Shown here: positions 15,010 through 23,615 of the stretch, piece by piece | Layout: every line of letters begins with the position of its first letter | How positions within the stretch are numbered: position 1 is the first letter of the stretch | From: Candidatus Aenigmarchaeota archaeon LH_S6 | GTDB taxonomy: Archaea > Aenigmatarchaeota > Aenigmatarchaeia > QMZS01 | Direction of reading: 5' to 3' | NCBI GenBank assembly: GCA_023659935.1 | Contig: JAGXOK010000006.1 | Span: 1-35,834 of the forward strand | DNA: 35,834 nucleotides | Made by a program: the position numbers and the translations under genes | Notes under the pieces: model-generated | The model's input: only the letters and a program-made list of their open reading frames with translations | Told to the model about the DNA's origin: nothing | Databases searched by the model: none

Positions 15010-15306
15010 TCAGAAAATTCTGCTTTTTCCAAAAACTATATCAATTTTATATTCTTTATTCCAAATGAAAGTGTGGTCATCCACATAATTTTCTATTTTA
15101 TCTTCTTTTGTTTCATCAGATTGAGGGTAGTTATCTTTATCAAAATAGATAGGTCTACCAAATTCACAAACACTACTACTACGCTCTTCAAATCCTAAAT
15201 TTATAAGGAATTTTCTGAAATAACCAAAAAATTCTTGTCTTTTCTCCAGACAATAATAATTACGATTTTTAGATCTGTTCAACCCAAATAGTTTTAGCTT
15301 TCTCAT
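15010..15306 (-). CDS. Hypothetical protein directly after the structured RNA
   Basis: 98 residues, strongly basic at the N-terminus (M-R-K-L-K-L-F-G-L-N-R-S-K-N-R-N) and acidic in the middle (D-E-T-K-E-D-K-I-E-N). The end, E-Y-K-I-D-I-V-F-G, is beta-like. No known family is seen. Its ATG is about 25 nt beyond the 3' end of the minus-strand structured RNA, so it may be read through from that RNA's promoter. Confidence 0.45.
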   Translation of the reverse strand: MRKLKLFGLNRSKNRNYYCLEKRQEFFGYFRKFLINLGFEERSSSVCEFGRPIYFDKDNYPQSDETKEDKIENYVDDHTFIWNKEYKIDIVFGKSRIF

Positions 15307-15327
15307 AGTTGGTGAGGTTTTAAAAAA

Positions 15328-15666
15328 GGATGTGAGGTAGTAGTAATCTACCTTTTGTTTACCCTCCGAGCCTTCTACTGGTCACATTTATCAAAAAGGC
15401 TCGAGCTAAAAAGAACTCGATAACCTTTTTAAAAGGCTTCAGCCAAAAATCTTTTTGGCTCACTGGCAGGGATAAAGACATTTTTCTAAGCACCCAATGG
15501 CTTGCATCTCATTTTAGGGAAACCTATCTCCCAGTCTAAGATTGCTTTATTGATGAAAACAACCTTAGAGTTTTTCTCTTCCGGTTTCCTTAGTCCTCTC
15601 GGACTATTTCTAATCAATGGGTAGAATTTTCTCCTTTCAAAGGAAAGTCTTTCTCCACCTCACAAA
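15328..15666 (-). ncRNA. Large structured RNA, possibly RNase P RNA
   Basis: About 335 nt of GC-rich, non-coding sequence is closed by a terminal helix: GTGAGGT at 15663-15657 pairs with ACCTCAC at 15338-15332. Read on the minus strand, GGAGAAAGAC near the 5' end resembles RNase P conserved region I. ATGCAAGCCATTGGG in the middle resembles region IV. AGAAGGCTCGG near the 3' end is a weak match to region V. Several hairpins lie between, for example TAGTCC-GAGA-GGACTA. SRP RNA was considered, but its helix-8 motif is missing. That it is a structured RNA is fairly sure; the RNase P identity is tentative. Confidence 0.5.
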
Positions 15667-15806
15667 ATAATCAGGATTTATTAGTATATATCTTTTTCTG
15701 TGGGGAATTATATATAATTTAGTAAATACAATATTTATATGATATTTCAATAAAAGGACTAATTCTAAATAATCTTAATTTCTAATAATTGAATCTTACT
15801 ATAATT

Positions 15807-17486
15807 ATGTCATTTAATATATTTAATAAACCTATTAAAAATAAAACAGGGAAGTATACGATAGGAGTTAGTTCTGGTCTGTTTGGGATGGCAAAGCCAG
15901 AGGAGAAAATTTCTCTTATAGATTTATCCCAAAAAGGTTTTTACTCCGCATTAAAAGGGGTTAAGTTCACTCAAATTGACTTGGAAACCGCTACTGAACT
16001 AGATTCACCTGACATAGACAATAGACTAGAAAGAATTAGAGGTTTAGGGATAAGTTATGCATTTCATGGTGAAACCCCTGCGATGGGAGGCGCACAGATT
16101 GCCTTGACTTCTGCAATAGAAGACCAGTATAGAACAGGACATAAAAGATTTGTTAAAAATTTAGAAGGAAGTGGTAGATTAAAAGCTGTTTATTATTTGC
16201 AGCACTCCTGTGAAGGTCCTCCTGCAGAAACTCCATATATAAGACTTGGAGAAAGTATGCAACCAACTTCTGTAGTTGATATTTGGGGCAGGAGATTATA
16301 TATATTTTTAGATGAAAAAGATAAAGAATATTTGCAAGACTGGGCTATAGAGCAGGAAGAGATAACAACGGCCTTCAGAGTGGGTAGCCCTAAAGAATTA
16401 AGTAAAAATCCGAAATTTATGAAGGGTTTGGAGGAGGAGTGCAAGGCTGAGGTAGCTGAAAGATGGAAGAAGGAAGGAAAAGAAATAAAGAGTGGAGAGG
16501 ATGAGGTAAGATTTAAGGAGGAAGTAAAAAGGAAGGTGGATGAGAGAGCTCTTCCAAGAGCAATAGAAAGCGTAAAGAAAGATTTACTCGAGAGCTTGCA
16601 TCTATCCAATATGGTTTTTGGTGCAGAAAAAATTCCATATTTGATAATTGGAAAATGGATGTCTGACAAAAAGGATCCAATATGGGTAGGAATTGTAGGG
16701 AATAAAAAATTTGAGAGTGTTAAAGAAAATCCTCCGGATTGGGTTCCTGCTGTTGCAGCAAAATATATTTGGGGACATCTTAATCCTCTACCAAGTATGG
16801 AAAACAAATTTAAAGATCCTAAGAAAATTTTAGAGAAATATAATTTTGATTTGGTTATTGAAACTCCAATGGTTTCAAAAGGTATGGAAGAGGAATACAG
16901 ACTTGTGAAACCAAAACATTTTGCTATTTTATGCAAAAATTCAGGAACAAAACATTGTGGAGTTGTAATAGATTTTGAGCATTGTTTAGGGGCAGGCATA
17001 AACCCAGATAAAGAAATAGAAGAATTTTGTTCTGATGGTGGAAAATATGTTAAGGCTTTACATGTTGGATGGCCTACACCTTTACAACCTGCCCATGTCC
17101 CGCTTCCTCTGGGTTCAGAGCAACAGGAATGGTTATATAGATGGATGCTTGCTCTGAGAAAAAAGGGTTTTAATGAAAGGGAAAATAGGTATATAATTTT
17201 TGAGAGGGGCGGAGGTGTTGGAGGGGATCCAGTAGACCAGTCAACTCTTGCACTGAAAAAAATTGTTGAATTTTTAAGACAAGATAAAAACCCAGATGAA
17301 TTACCAAAAGAATTTTTTGGGATGGAGGATAAAATAATAAAAATGCAGGAAAGCGAGATCAGGGAACACGCTTTTGACCCTGTAAAAGGTTTACTTGCCG
17401 TTCCTGAAGAAAAGCATGGATTTTTGAGTAAGGCTGCAGTAGGAAAAGGAAAGGAAAAAGAATGGGAAACTGAGAAGTATAGATAA
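15807..17486 (+). CDS. TIM-barrel, AP endonuclease 2/sugar isomerase-like protein
   Basis: About 559 residues from the ATG at 15807; an earlier TTG at 15789 is in frame but less likely. The opening Y-T-I-G-V-S-S-G-L-F-G, later Y-A-F-H-G-E-T-P, F-D-L-V-I-E-T-P-M-V-S, then V-V-I-D-F-E-H-C-L-G-A and V-K-A-L-H-V-G look like successive strands of an AP-endonuclease-2-type barrel with acidic and His metal ligands. A Lys/Glu-rich helical insert (about 190-255) makes it much longer than the usual 280. Sugar isomerase or endonuclease activity cannot be told apart; the carbohydrate genes downstream favour a sugar role. Confidence 0.55.
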   Translation: MSFNIFNKPIKNKTGKYTIGVSSGLFGMAKPEEKISLIDLSQKGFYSALKGVKFTQIDLETATELDSPDIDNRLERIRGLGISYAFHGETPAMGGAQIALTSAIEDQYRTGHKRFVKNLEGSGRLKAVYYLQHSCEGPPAETPYIRLGESMQPTSVVDIWGRRLYIFLDEKDKEYLQDWAIEQEEITTAFRVGSPKELSKNPKFMKGLEEECKAEVAERWKKEGKEIKSGEDEVRFKEEVKRKVDERALPRAIESVKKDLLESLHLSNMVFGAEKIPYLIIGKWMSDKKDPIWVGIVGNKKFESVKENPPDWVPAVAAKYIWGHLNPLPSMENKFKDPKKILEKYNFDLVIETPMVSKGMEEEYRLVKPKHFAILCKNSGTKHCGVVIDFEHCLGAGINPDKEIEEFCSDGGKYVKALHVGWPTPLQPAHVPLPLGSEQQEWLYRWMLALRKKGFNERENRYIIFERGGGVGGDPVDQSTLALKKIVEFLRQDKNPDELPKEFFGMEDKIIKMQESEIREHAFDPVKGLLAVPEEKHGFLSKAAVGKGKEKEWETEKYR

Positions 17487-17587
17487 AATAAGTTGATATA
17501 ACTACAAAATAGTGTTATTTATATTTTATAATTATAGTATGTCCAGAAGAACGGGTTGATAAGAATTGGTATCTCAAAAAAGAAGGG

Positions 17588-17995
17588 TTGGATAAACTCG
17601 CTAAACTTATAGAGGATAGAAACTATCGAAGTGATAATGGAAATCCTTTATCTACACGAATACTAGAAACCCTTAAAGGAGAGTATAATACTTCTCATTT
17701 GACTTATACCGATTTAGATAAATATCTTGATCCAAGAAAACAGTGTTCAATTGGCTTAGAAGAAGAAGTAAATTATTTTAATAGTAGAAGAAAATTTTAT
17801 AGAGAAAGAAATAAAAGAAAGGAAGAAGCTGAAAGAGCATTCCAAGAGTCATTAAAAGAATTACCTATATGTGAAGCTTTATCCTATGCTACTGAACATT
17901 TCAAAGGTGACCCAGAATCTTTATTCAACGATCCTGACTTCATAGAGAGACTTATAGGTGTTAAATGTAAAGGTGGTAAACGAGTTAATGATTGA
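17588..17995 (+). CDS. Hypothetical charged helical protein
   Basis: From the TTG at 17588 the product is 135 residues: charged, soluble and mostly helical (E-E-E-V-N-Y-F-N-S-R-R-K-F-Y-R-E-R-N-K-R-K-E-E-A-E-R-A). No family is recognised. The frame stays open upstream to 17513 and reads protein-like from about 17540 (C-P-E-E-R-V-D-K-N-W-Y-L-K-K-E-G). No ATG or GTG exists in that frame, so the true start is unclear and a small upstream sequence change is possible. An AT-rich promoter-like TTTATATTTTATAA lies at 17518-17531. Confidence 0.5.
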   Translation: MDKLAKLIEDRNYRSDNGNPLSTRILETLKGEYNTSHLTYTDLDKYLDPRKQCSIGLEEEVNYFNSRRKFYRERNKRKEEAERAFQESLKELPICEALSYATEHFKGDPESLFNDPDFIERLIGVKCKGGKRVND

Positions 17996-18110
17996 TGAAG
18001 TTTAACTACCATATTTTAAGTAGCCCTTATCTATTTTAGATTCCTCAATAATTTTTCGGTCAATATAATTAGTTGAAGTTAAAAAATTAACAAAATATAA
18101 TAATATATTT

Positions 18111-18917
18111 ATGCTAAACTTTGAAAAAGTTGGGAAGGATAACAAATTTTATATCATTTTTACAGATTTGGATGGCACCTTGCTTGATAAAAATTATTCT
18201 TATAAAAAAGATTTACCTGTTTTAAAAATTTTGAGAAAGAAAAAAGTGCCAATAATTTTTTGCTCTGCAAAAACTAAAGCAGAACAGGAGGTTATCAGAA
18301 AAAATATGAAGATAAACCATCCATTTATTGTTGAAAATGGCTCAGCAATTTACTTTCCTAAAGGATATTTTAGTAAAAAAGTTGGTGAAATAAAAGGCAG
18401 GTATGAAATAATTGTTTTGGGTACTAAATCTGAAGAACTAAGAAAAGAAATTAAAAAACTCAAAAAGAAATACAAAATAAAAGGTTATCAAGATATGAGT
18501 GATAAAGAAGTTGCAGAGGTAACTGGTCTTGATTTAAAAAATGCAAAGTTAGCAAAGAAAAGAGAATTTGGGGAAACAATAATTGATGCAGATAAAAAAG
18601 CATTAGAAGAATTAAAAAAGAAATTTAATGTTGTGAAAGGTGGAAGATTCATACAAGTCTTTGGTTATAGGGCAGATAAGGGAAAAGCTGTTAAAATATT
18701 ATCTAACCTATATAAAGAATTTGAAAAGATAACAACAATAGGAATAGGAAACTCTCAAAATGATGAACCAATGCTCAAAGTTGTTGACATACCTGCAATA
18801 GTGAAAAATCCTGATGGAAACTGGGCTGATTTAAAAATTGATGGGATTTATAAAAGTAGGGAAGTTGGTCCTGAAGGATGGGTTAAGGTTGTGAAAAAAT
18901 TTGTTTTGGATAAATGA
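18111..18917 (+). CDS. mpgP: Mannosyl-3-phosphoglycerate phosphatase-like HAD hydrolase
   Basis: A 268-residue HAD phosphatase. The nucleophile motif F-T-D-L-D-G-T-L-L-D has D19 and D21, motif II is F-C-S-A-K-T, and the motif III/IV region reads G-I-G-N-S-Q-N-D-E-P-M-L. The cap contains G-Y-Q-D-M-S-D-K-E-V-A-E-V-T-G-L, and I-V-E-N-G-S-A-I-Y-F-P-K is typical of the MpgP branch of HAD-IIB. MpgP removes phosphate to give mannosylglycerate, a compatible solute of thermophiles. No partner synthase (MpgS) is in the window, so another phosphosugar is possible. The GH38 gene follows 43 bp later. Confidence 0.8.
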   Translation: MLNFEKVGKDNKFYIIFTDLDGTLLDKNYSYKKDLPVLKILRKKKVPIIFCSAKTKAEQEVIRKNMKINHPFIVENGSAIYFPKGYFSKKVGEIKGRYEIIVLGTKSEELRKEIKKLKKKYKIKGYQDMSDKEVAEVTGLDLKNAKLAKKREFGETIIDADKKALEELKKKFNVVKGGRFIQVFGYRADKGKAVKILSNLYKEFEKITTIGIGNSQNDEPMLKVVDIPAIVKNPDGNWADLKIDGIYKSREVGPEGWVKVVKKFVLDK

Positions 18918-18960
18918 GTTTGATGAGATTTTAAATTATAATAGTTATAATTAATAAATT

Positions 18961-21540
18961 ATGTCTAAACAAAAACTTAGTATAACTAAAAACAATGAAA
19001 ACTTAAAGATTTATTTAGTTCCCCATACACACTATGATGCAATATGGGTTTTCACAAAGGAAGATTATTTTTATATAAATATAGATTTGATTCTGAAAAA
19101 GGTTGTTGACCTGCTTGAGAAAAAGATAGACTACAAATTTCTTATAGAACAAACTTATCTTCTGGAAAAACTTGAAGAGAGATATCCTGAATTTTTCAAA
19201 AAAATTACAAAATATGTAAAAGAAAAAAGAATTGAAATTGCAGATGGGGAATACTTAATGGCTGATACAATGCTTCCACAGGGAGAAACATTGATCAGGG
19301 AAATAATGTTTGGCAAGCAATTTGTAAAAAAGAAGTTTGGTGTTGATGTTCCTGTAATGTGGCAGGCAGATAGTTTTGGTTTGAATGCACAACTTCCGCA
19401 GATATATAGAAAGAGTGGTTACAAATACCTTGCATTCAGGCGGGGATGCCCAGAGAAAAAACCTTCTGAATTTATATGGAAGGGTTTAGATGGAACAAGG
19501 ATCATATCTCATTTTATGCCCTTAGGTTACAGAGCGGGTCTAAATTTAAGTAAATTAGGAGAAAATTATATAAAAATGAAGAATGTATCTGCAACAGATA
19601 GAATACTCATGCCCTGTGGTAGTGGTGTTACAATGCCGCAGGAAGAAACAGTAGAAGTGGTTAAGAACTGGAACAAAAAGAATAAAACCAAGATAAAAAT
19701 TGCAACCCCCTCGGAATTTTTTAAGAGGGTTGAAAAATATGAAAAAAAACTAAAAATCAGAAAAGGTGAAATGTATTCTGGAAAATATTCTAAAATATTT
19801 CCTGATGTTGCATCAAGCAGGATATGGCTTAAAAAAAATTTAAGAAAATATGAAACTAAACTACTAGGTCTTGAGAAGTTTTGTACAATTAATTCTTTTA
19901 TAGATAGCTACTATCCAGAAGAATTAAGAGAATGCTGGAAAAAGGTATTATTTTTGGGTTTTCATGATGTCGTTCCTGGTACAGGAATGGATGAAGGATA
20001 TGAAGAAGCAAAGCAACATATAGGTTTCCTAAATACCAAAATTAAATATCTAATTCCATCTGTTTTGAAATCTATTGTTGAAAATGATTCAAATAATGAA
20101 ACTTTTGGAGATCTTGCAGTATTTAATCCTTTATCTTGGGAGGTAAGTAATTGGGTGGAAGTTAACTTGAAATTTAACAAAGGGCAGGTATTTAAAATAG
20201 AAGGAGTTAAGAATAGGGATGAAGTAAGAGAAGTTGAAGTTATAAGATTTGCAAGGTATGAGGATGAATCCTTAAAAAGAGTAAAAATAGGTTTTGTCGC
20301 AAATGTTCCTCCAACAGGATACAAAGTTTACAAAATTATAGAATCAATAACAAAAGTTGAAAAAAATTCATTTATAAAAATAATAGGAAACACGATTGAA
20401 AACAAATTTTTTAAACTCAGGTTTTCTTCAGATACAGGACTTATAGAAGTATTTAAAAATAACAAGAGGATATGTAAAGGAAATGAGTTAGTAGTTGAAG
20501 AAGAAAGTGGAGACCTCTATTATCATAGAGAAAGACTTGGAATTCCTTTAAAGACAGAGAGGGGAGAAGGAGTCAAATATGGTTCTTTTAAGGTAAATAA
20601 CTTCTGGATTGATAAATCTCCATTAAGGAGAGTTATAAATATAGAAAGCGATTACTATTCTTTAAGATGGCCTTATAGATTAACAGACAAAACAAACACA
20701 AAAATCTGGAGACAAAAGTTTATAAAATTTAAAAAGAAAATAATCATTTACAAAGATATTCCAAGAATAGACTTTATAACCTATGTTGAAAATAATCATC
20801 CAATGATAAGATTAAGGGTAAAATTTGATACAAACATTAAAAAAACAGAATATACATGTGAAACACAATTTGGGGCAATAAAAAGAAAAACTAATCTCTA
20901 TTATCTAAAGCCAAAAGGATGGGTAGAAGAACCTTCTGGAATATTCCCTTCTCTAAGATGGATCGATTATAGTGATAAAGAAGAGGGACTGACGCTTATA
21001 AATAGTGGGAACCCTGAAAATGAAGTAAGAGATAAAACAATATATTTGACTTTAATGCGGTCAGTTGAAATGCTTTCTTCTGATGGGGAATCTGGACCAG
21101 TAATCCCTGTCTCTTATGCAAGGGAAATCAAGAAATATAATTTTACATATTCTATATATCCTCATAAGAAAAACTGGAAAAAGGCAAACTCTTACAAACA
21201 GGGATATGAATTCAATTATAGCCTAATTGCCTTGCAGTTACAGAGAAAAAAGAAATACAAGAGGGAAAACTCATTTTTGAAAGTCTCTCCAGATAATGTT
21301 ATTGTAACTGCACTAAAAAAGAGTGAAGATGAAAAAGGAATAATAATCAGGTTTTATGAAGTACAGGGCAAAAAAACAGAAACTACTTTAACTTTGTTTA
21401 AAAAACCAGAAGAAGTGCAAGTAGTAAACTTAATAGAAGAAAAAGATAAAGAATTTGATAAAAAAATTGAAATTAAGGAAAACGAAATTAAGTTAAATAC
21501 TGCTCCTTTCGAGATTGTGAGTTTAAAAGTGAAATTATAA
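18961..21540 (+). CDS. GH38 alpha-mannosidase
   Basis: An 859-residue glycoside hydrolase of family 38, predicted cytosolic as no signal peptide is seen. The zinc-binding V-P-H-T-H-Y-D-A-I-W lies near 20-29 (His22 and Asp26). The catalytic nucleophile is Asp137 in W-Q-A-D-S-F-G. F-H-D-V-V-P-G-T-G near 335-343 is the second zinc His region. Beta domains follow, with R-W-P-Y-R-L and E-V-R-D-K-T. The typical H-x-H-x-D-x-x-W has Tyr and Ala substitutions but keeps the ligands. It trims alpha-mannosides, perhaps recycling glycan or mannose-based solutes with the MpgP-like enzyme upstream. Confidence 0.92.
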   Translation: MSKQKLSITKNNENLKIYLVPHTHYDAIWVFTKEDYFYINIDLILKKVVDLLEKKIDYKFLIEQTYLLEKLEERYPEFFKKITKYVKEKRIEIADGEYLMADTMLPQGETLIREIMFGKQFVKKKFGVDVPVMWQADSFGLNAQLPQIYRKSGYKYLAFRRGCPEKKPSEFIWKGLDGTRIISHFMPLGYRAGLNLSKLGENYIKMKNVSATDRILMPCGSGVTMPQEETVEVVKNWNKKNKTKIKIATPSEFFKRVEKYEKKLKIRKGEMYSGKYSKIFPDVASSRIWLKKNLRKYETKLLGLEKFCTINSFIDSYYPEELRECWKKVLFLGFHDVVPGTGMDEGYEEAKQHIGFLNTKIKYLIPSVLKSIVENDSNNETFGDLAVFNPLSWEVSNWVEVNLKFNKGQVFKIEGVKNRDEVREVEVIRFARYEDESLKRVKIGFVANVPPTGYKVYKIIESITKVEKNSFIKIIGNTIENKFFKLRFSSDTGLIEVFKNNKRICKGNELVVEEESGDLYYHRERLGIPLKTERGEGVKYGSFKVNNFWIDKSPLRRVINIESDYYSLRWPYRLTDKTNTKIWRQKFIKFKKKIIIYKDIPRIDFITYVENNHPMIRLRVKFDTNIKKTEYTCETQFGAIKRKTNLYYLKPKGWVEEPSGIFPSLRWIDYSDKEEGLTLINSGNPENEVRDKTIYLTLMRSVEMLSSDGESGPVIPVSYAREIKKYNFTYSIYPHKKNWKKANSYKQGYEFNYSLIALQLQRKKKYKRENSFLKVSPDNVIVTALKKSEDEKGIIIRFYEVQGKKTETTLTLFKKPEEVQVVNLIEEKDKEFDKKIEIKENEIKLNTAPFEIVSLKVKL

Positions 21541-21589
21541 TCGGTTTATTTTTAATTAACAGATAAAAACTTAAAATTAAATATTGTAT

Positions 21590-21761
21590 GGGCTCGTGGT
21601 CTAGACAGGATTTTTATAATCTTGGGATAGTTGGTTAGGACGTCGCGTTGACATCGCGGAGATCAGGAGTAAAGTTTTTAAAAAACTTTCCTGAATTCAA
21701 ATCTGGCAAATCAAAGATTTGTAACTTTCCGATTTGCCAATTGGAAATCTCCTCGAGCCCA
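21590..21761 (+). tRNA. tRNA-Val(GAC) with three introns, none in the anticodon loop
   Basis: Removing three segments leaves a 74-nt cloverleaf: acceptor GGGCTCG with CGAGCCC and discriminator A, D-stem GTC/GAC, anticodon stem TCGCG/CGCGG with loop TTGACAT, T-stem AGGAG/CTCCT, T-loop TTCAAAT. The introns are 26 nt in the D-loop (21605-21630, flanked by TAG repeats), 26 nt after T54 in the T-loop (21671-21696) and 46 nt inside the 3' strand of the T-stem (21705-21750, with an internal GGCAAATC/GATTTGCC helix). The anticodon loop is continuous at 21648-21654. Exact joints are inferred from restoring the cloverleaf. Confidence 0.85.
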
Positions 21762-21832
21762 TTTTGAAATATTTAAAATTCTACAAAGAAGTTTTTTATA
21801 GAAAATAGACAATTTCAATAAAAAATAAAAAA

Positions 21833-22078
21833 CTAAAGTTTCTTTACTAGTTTATCACAATCTTTAACTATTGAATCACAAGCGTTTTCTATTGCTTTTT
21901 TCAAGTTTTTTCCTTCAACAAGCAGTTGCATTTTTTCCAAAAAAGGGTGTTTGCTCCCATAAGCAGTCTTTTCTATTCCTTTCTCATTCCAGAGTCTATC
22001 AACCAACAAATTTAGTAAAGTTGAAGTCTCCTCTGTTTCCATAACTATTTTATCGTTTTTACTCTCAACAATTTTCAT
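21833..22078 (-). CDS. rpoL: RNA polymerase subunit L (Rpb11-like)
   Basis: An 81-residue protein from the ATG at 22078; longer upstream readings run into the divergent gene and are rejected. The pattern M-K-I-V-E-S, T-S-T-L-L-N-L-L-V-D-R-L-W, Y-G-S-K-H-P-F-L, then a helical tail with A-I-E-N-A-C-D-S-I, is that of archaeal RpoL. RpoL dimerises with RpoD as the alpha-like assembly platform of RNA polymerase. It is divergent from the L11-like gene with only 26 bp between the start codons. Confidence 0.85.
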   Translation of the reverse strand: MKIVESKNDKIVMETEETSTLLNLLVDRLWNEKGIEKTAYGSKHPFLEKMQLLVEGKNLKKAIENACDSIVKDCDKLVKKL

Positions 22079-22104
22079 ATAATAATTTAAAATTAAATAA
22101 TAAA

Positions 22105-22347
22105 ATGGGAACAATTGCAGCTCTTGTAAAAAAAGCAGCAAATCTGGAAAAACTCGCAAAAAAAGAAAAACAAGAAGAAATTGTCGGAGACATATCCCTA
22201 GAAAAAATAAAGGAAATTGCCAAAAACAGTGAAATTCCAGGGAATTCTGCTAATGCAAAAATCAGGCAAATAATAGGCTCCTGTATCTCATATAAAATTA
22301 CAATTGACGGAAAAGACCCTAGAGAATTTAAGAATTATCAGGAGTAG
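22105..22347 (+). CDS. rpl11: Ribosomal protein L11, C-terminal domain only
   Basis: The 80 residues align with the end of archaeal L11. M-G-T-I-A-A-L-V-K-K-A-A-N-L-E-K corresponds to the linker after the N-terminal domain. V-G-D-I-S-L-E-K-I-K-E-I-A-K and I-I-G-S-C-I-S-Y-K-I-T-I-D-G-K-D-P-R-E form the RNA-binding C-terminal domain that grips the GTPase-centre rRNA. The N-terminal domain (about 70-75 residues) is absent, and the upstream DNA is the divergent rpoL promoter and gene. It is therefore either a genuinely shortened L11 or one half of a split protein. It keeps a clean ATG and normal codon use. Confidence 0.7.
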   Translation: MGTIAALVKKAANLEKLAKKEKQEEIVGDISLEKIKEIAKNSEIPGNSANAKIRQIIGSCISYKITIDGKDPREFKNYQE

Positions 22348-22370
22348 AATAAAGGATAAGGAAGAGTCTA

Positions 22371-23615
22371 TTATACTTCAACTCTATCTCCTATTTTTGG
22401 AGCCAAAGTTTCAATATTTAATTTTTCTTTAATTTCCTCGGCGAACTTGATTGTGTTATCTCCATGAACACAAATAACTTTTTTTGGTGAAAGTCTTTTT
22501 ATTAAGTTGAATAATTCACTTCTACCAGCGTGAGCGCTAAAATCAAATTTCTGAATTTCTAAGTTAACCTTGAATTTAGTTTCTTCATTTTCAAAGTATC
22601 TTGTTTTAAGTAATTTTTCTCCAGGAGTTCCCTGAGCCTGATAACCTGTCATCAATAAACAAGTATTTTTCCTATTCCTACTATTTTTTAAATAATATAC
22701 TATTGGACCTCCGCTAAGCATTCCCGCTGTTGTAATAACAATTCCTCCCTCTCTAATAATTTTATCTCTCTGCCTCCTTGTTCTTACAAAGTTTACCCTC
22801 TTTAAAACTTTTTTTAAAGCATCTGAGTCTCTTATGTAATTTTTATGGTACAAAATTATATCCGCTGCTTTCTGACCCATTCCATCCAAATAAATTTCTT
22901 TTTTAATTCCATATGAATAAAGCATTAGTAACAACTCCTGAGCCCTACCAACTGCAAAAGTTGGAAGTAAAATGAGTCCATTTTCATATTCTTTAATTTT
23001 CTCTATAAATCTATTTTCTTCTATTTTTCTATCTAGATGCTCCCTCTCAGAGTAAGTTGACTCTGTAATCAAACAATCTATTTTAGGATATTTTATTTCC
23101 TTATAACCTAACAGATAGGTTGGTATTGTATTAATATCCCCTGTATATAAAATTCTCTTTGAGCCAGAAAGATAAACAGAAGCAGAACCTGGAATATGAC
23201 TTGCATCAAAAAGTTTAGCCTCTAAATTACCAACTCTAAAGAGTTGGTTGTAGACACAAGGTACAAAACTCTTATTCATTTTAGTGATATCATATTTTTG
23301 GTATTCTGAAAAACCCCTGTTAAGCCCAGCAACTTTTATATAATCCTCTAATAATAGATTCATCAAATCCAAGGTCGCAGGTGTAGCATACAAATTCGGG
23401 TTCTGCATTTTATAAGTTAAAGGAACCATCCCAGAATGGTCAAGATGTGCATGGGTAACAAAAATTCCAGCTAATTTTACTGTTGGAAGTGATGGAATCC
23501 GTATCCTTGGCTGCAACTCTACTCCATAGTCCAGAACAATATTTGTATTTTTATCCTTTACTAAAAAAGCTTCTCTTCCAATTTCTCTGCATCCTCCTAA
23601 AAAATCTATAATCAC
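22371..23615 (-). CDS. Beta-CASP ribonuclease (aCPSF2-like)
   Basis: A 414-residue metallo-beta-lactamase/beta-CASP nuclease. It has G-G-x-R-E-I-G-R at 7-14, the H-A-H-L-D-H zinc motif at 55-60, D-A-S-H-I-P-G-S-A near 148, Y-T-G-D-I-N for the bridging Asp, and beta-CASP motifs T-E-S-T-Y, P-T-F-A-V-G-R-A-Q-E and F-S-A-H-A-G-R. There is no N-terminal KH pair, so it fits aCPSF2 rather than aCPSF1/FttA. Such enzymes cut or trim RNA 3' or 5' ends. The GTG start overlaps the upstream gene's TGA (GTGA), so the two are translationally coupled. Confidence 0.88.
   Translation of the reverse strand: MIIDFLGGCREIGREAFLVKDKNTNIVLDYGVELQPRIRIPSLPTVKLAGIFVTHAHLDHSGMVPLTYKMQNPNLYATPATLDLMNLLLEDYIKVAGLNRGFSEYQKYDITKMNKSFVPCVYNQLFRVGNLEAKLFDASHIPGSASVYLSGSKRILYTGDINTIPTYLLGYKEIKYPKIDCLITESTYSEREHLDRKIEENRFIEKIKEYENGLILLPTFAVGRAQELLLMLYSYGIKKEIYLDGMGQKAADIILYHKNYIRDSDALKKVLKRVNFVRTRRQRDKIIREGGIVITTAGMLSGGPIVYYLKNSRNRKNTCLLMTGYQAQGTPGEKLLKTRYFENEETKFKVNLEIQKFDFSAHAGRSELFNLIKRLSPKKVICVHGDNTIKFAEEIKEKLNIETLAPKIGDRVEV

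Noticed and set aside
15328-15666. SRP (7S) RNA
   Set aside because: The conserved helix-8 segment with its asymmetric loop and the Alu-domain motif were not found on either strand.
16193-16999. 268-codon minus-strand open frame
   Set aside because: It lies entirely inside the plus-strand TIM-barrel gene and has shadow-like Ser/Leu/Phe composition without any motif.
22079-22159. N-terminal extension of RpoL
   Set aside because: The extra 27 residues are hydrophobic and lie over the L11 gene; known RpoL proteins start at the internal Met.
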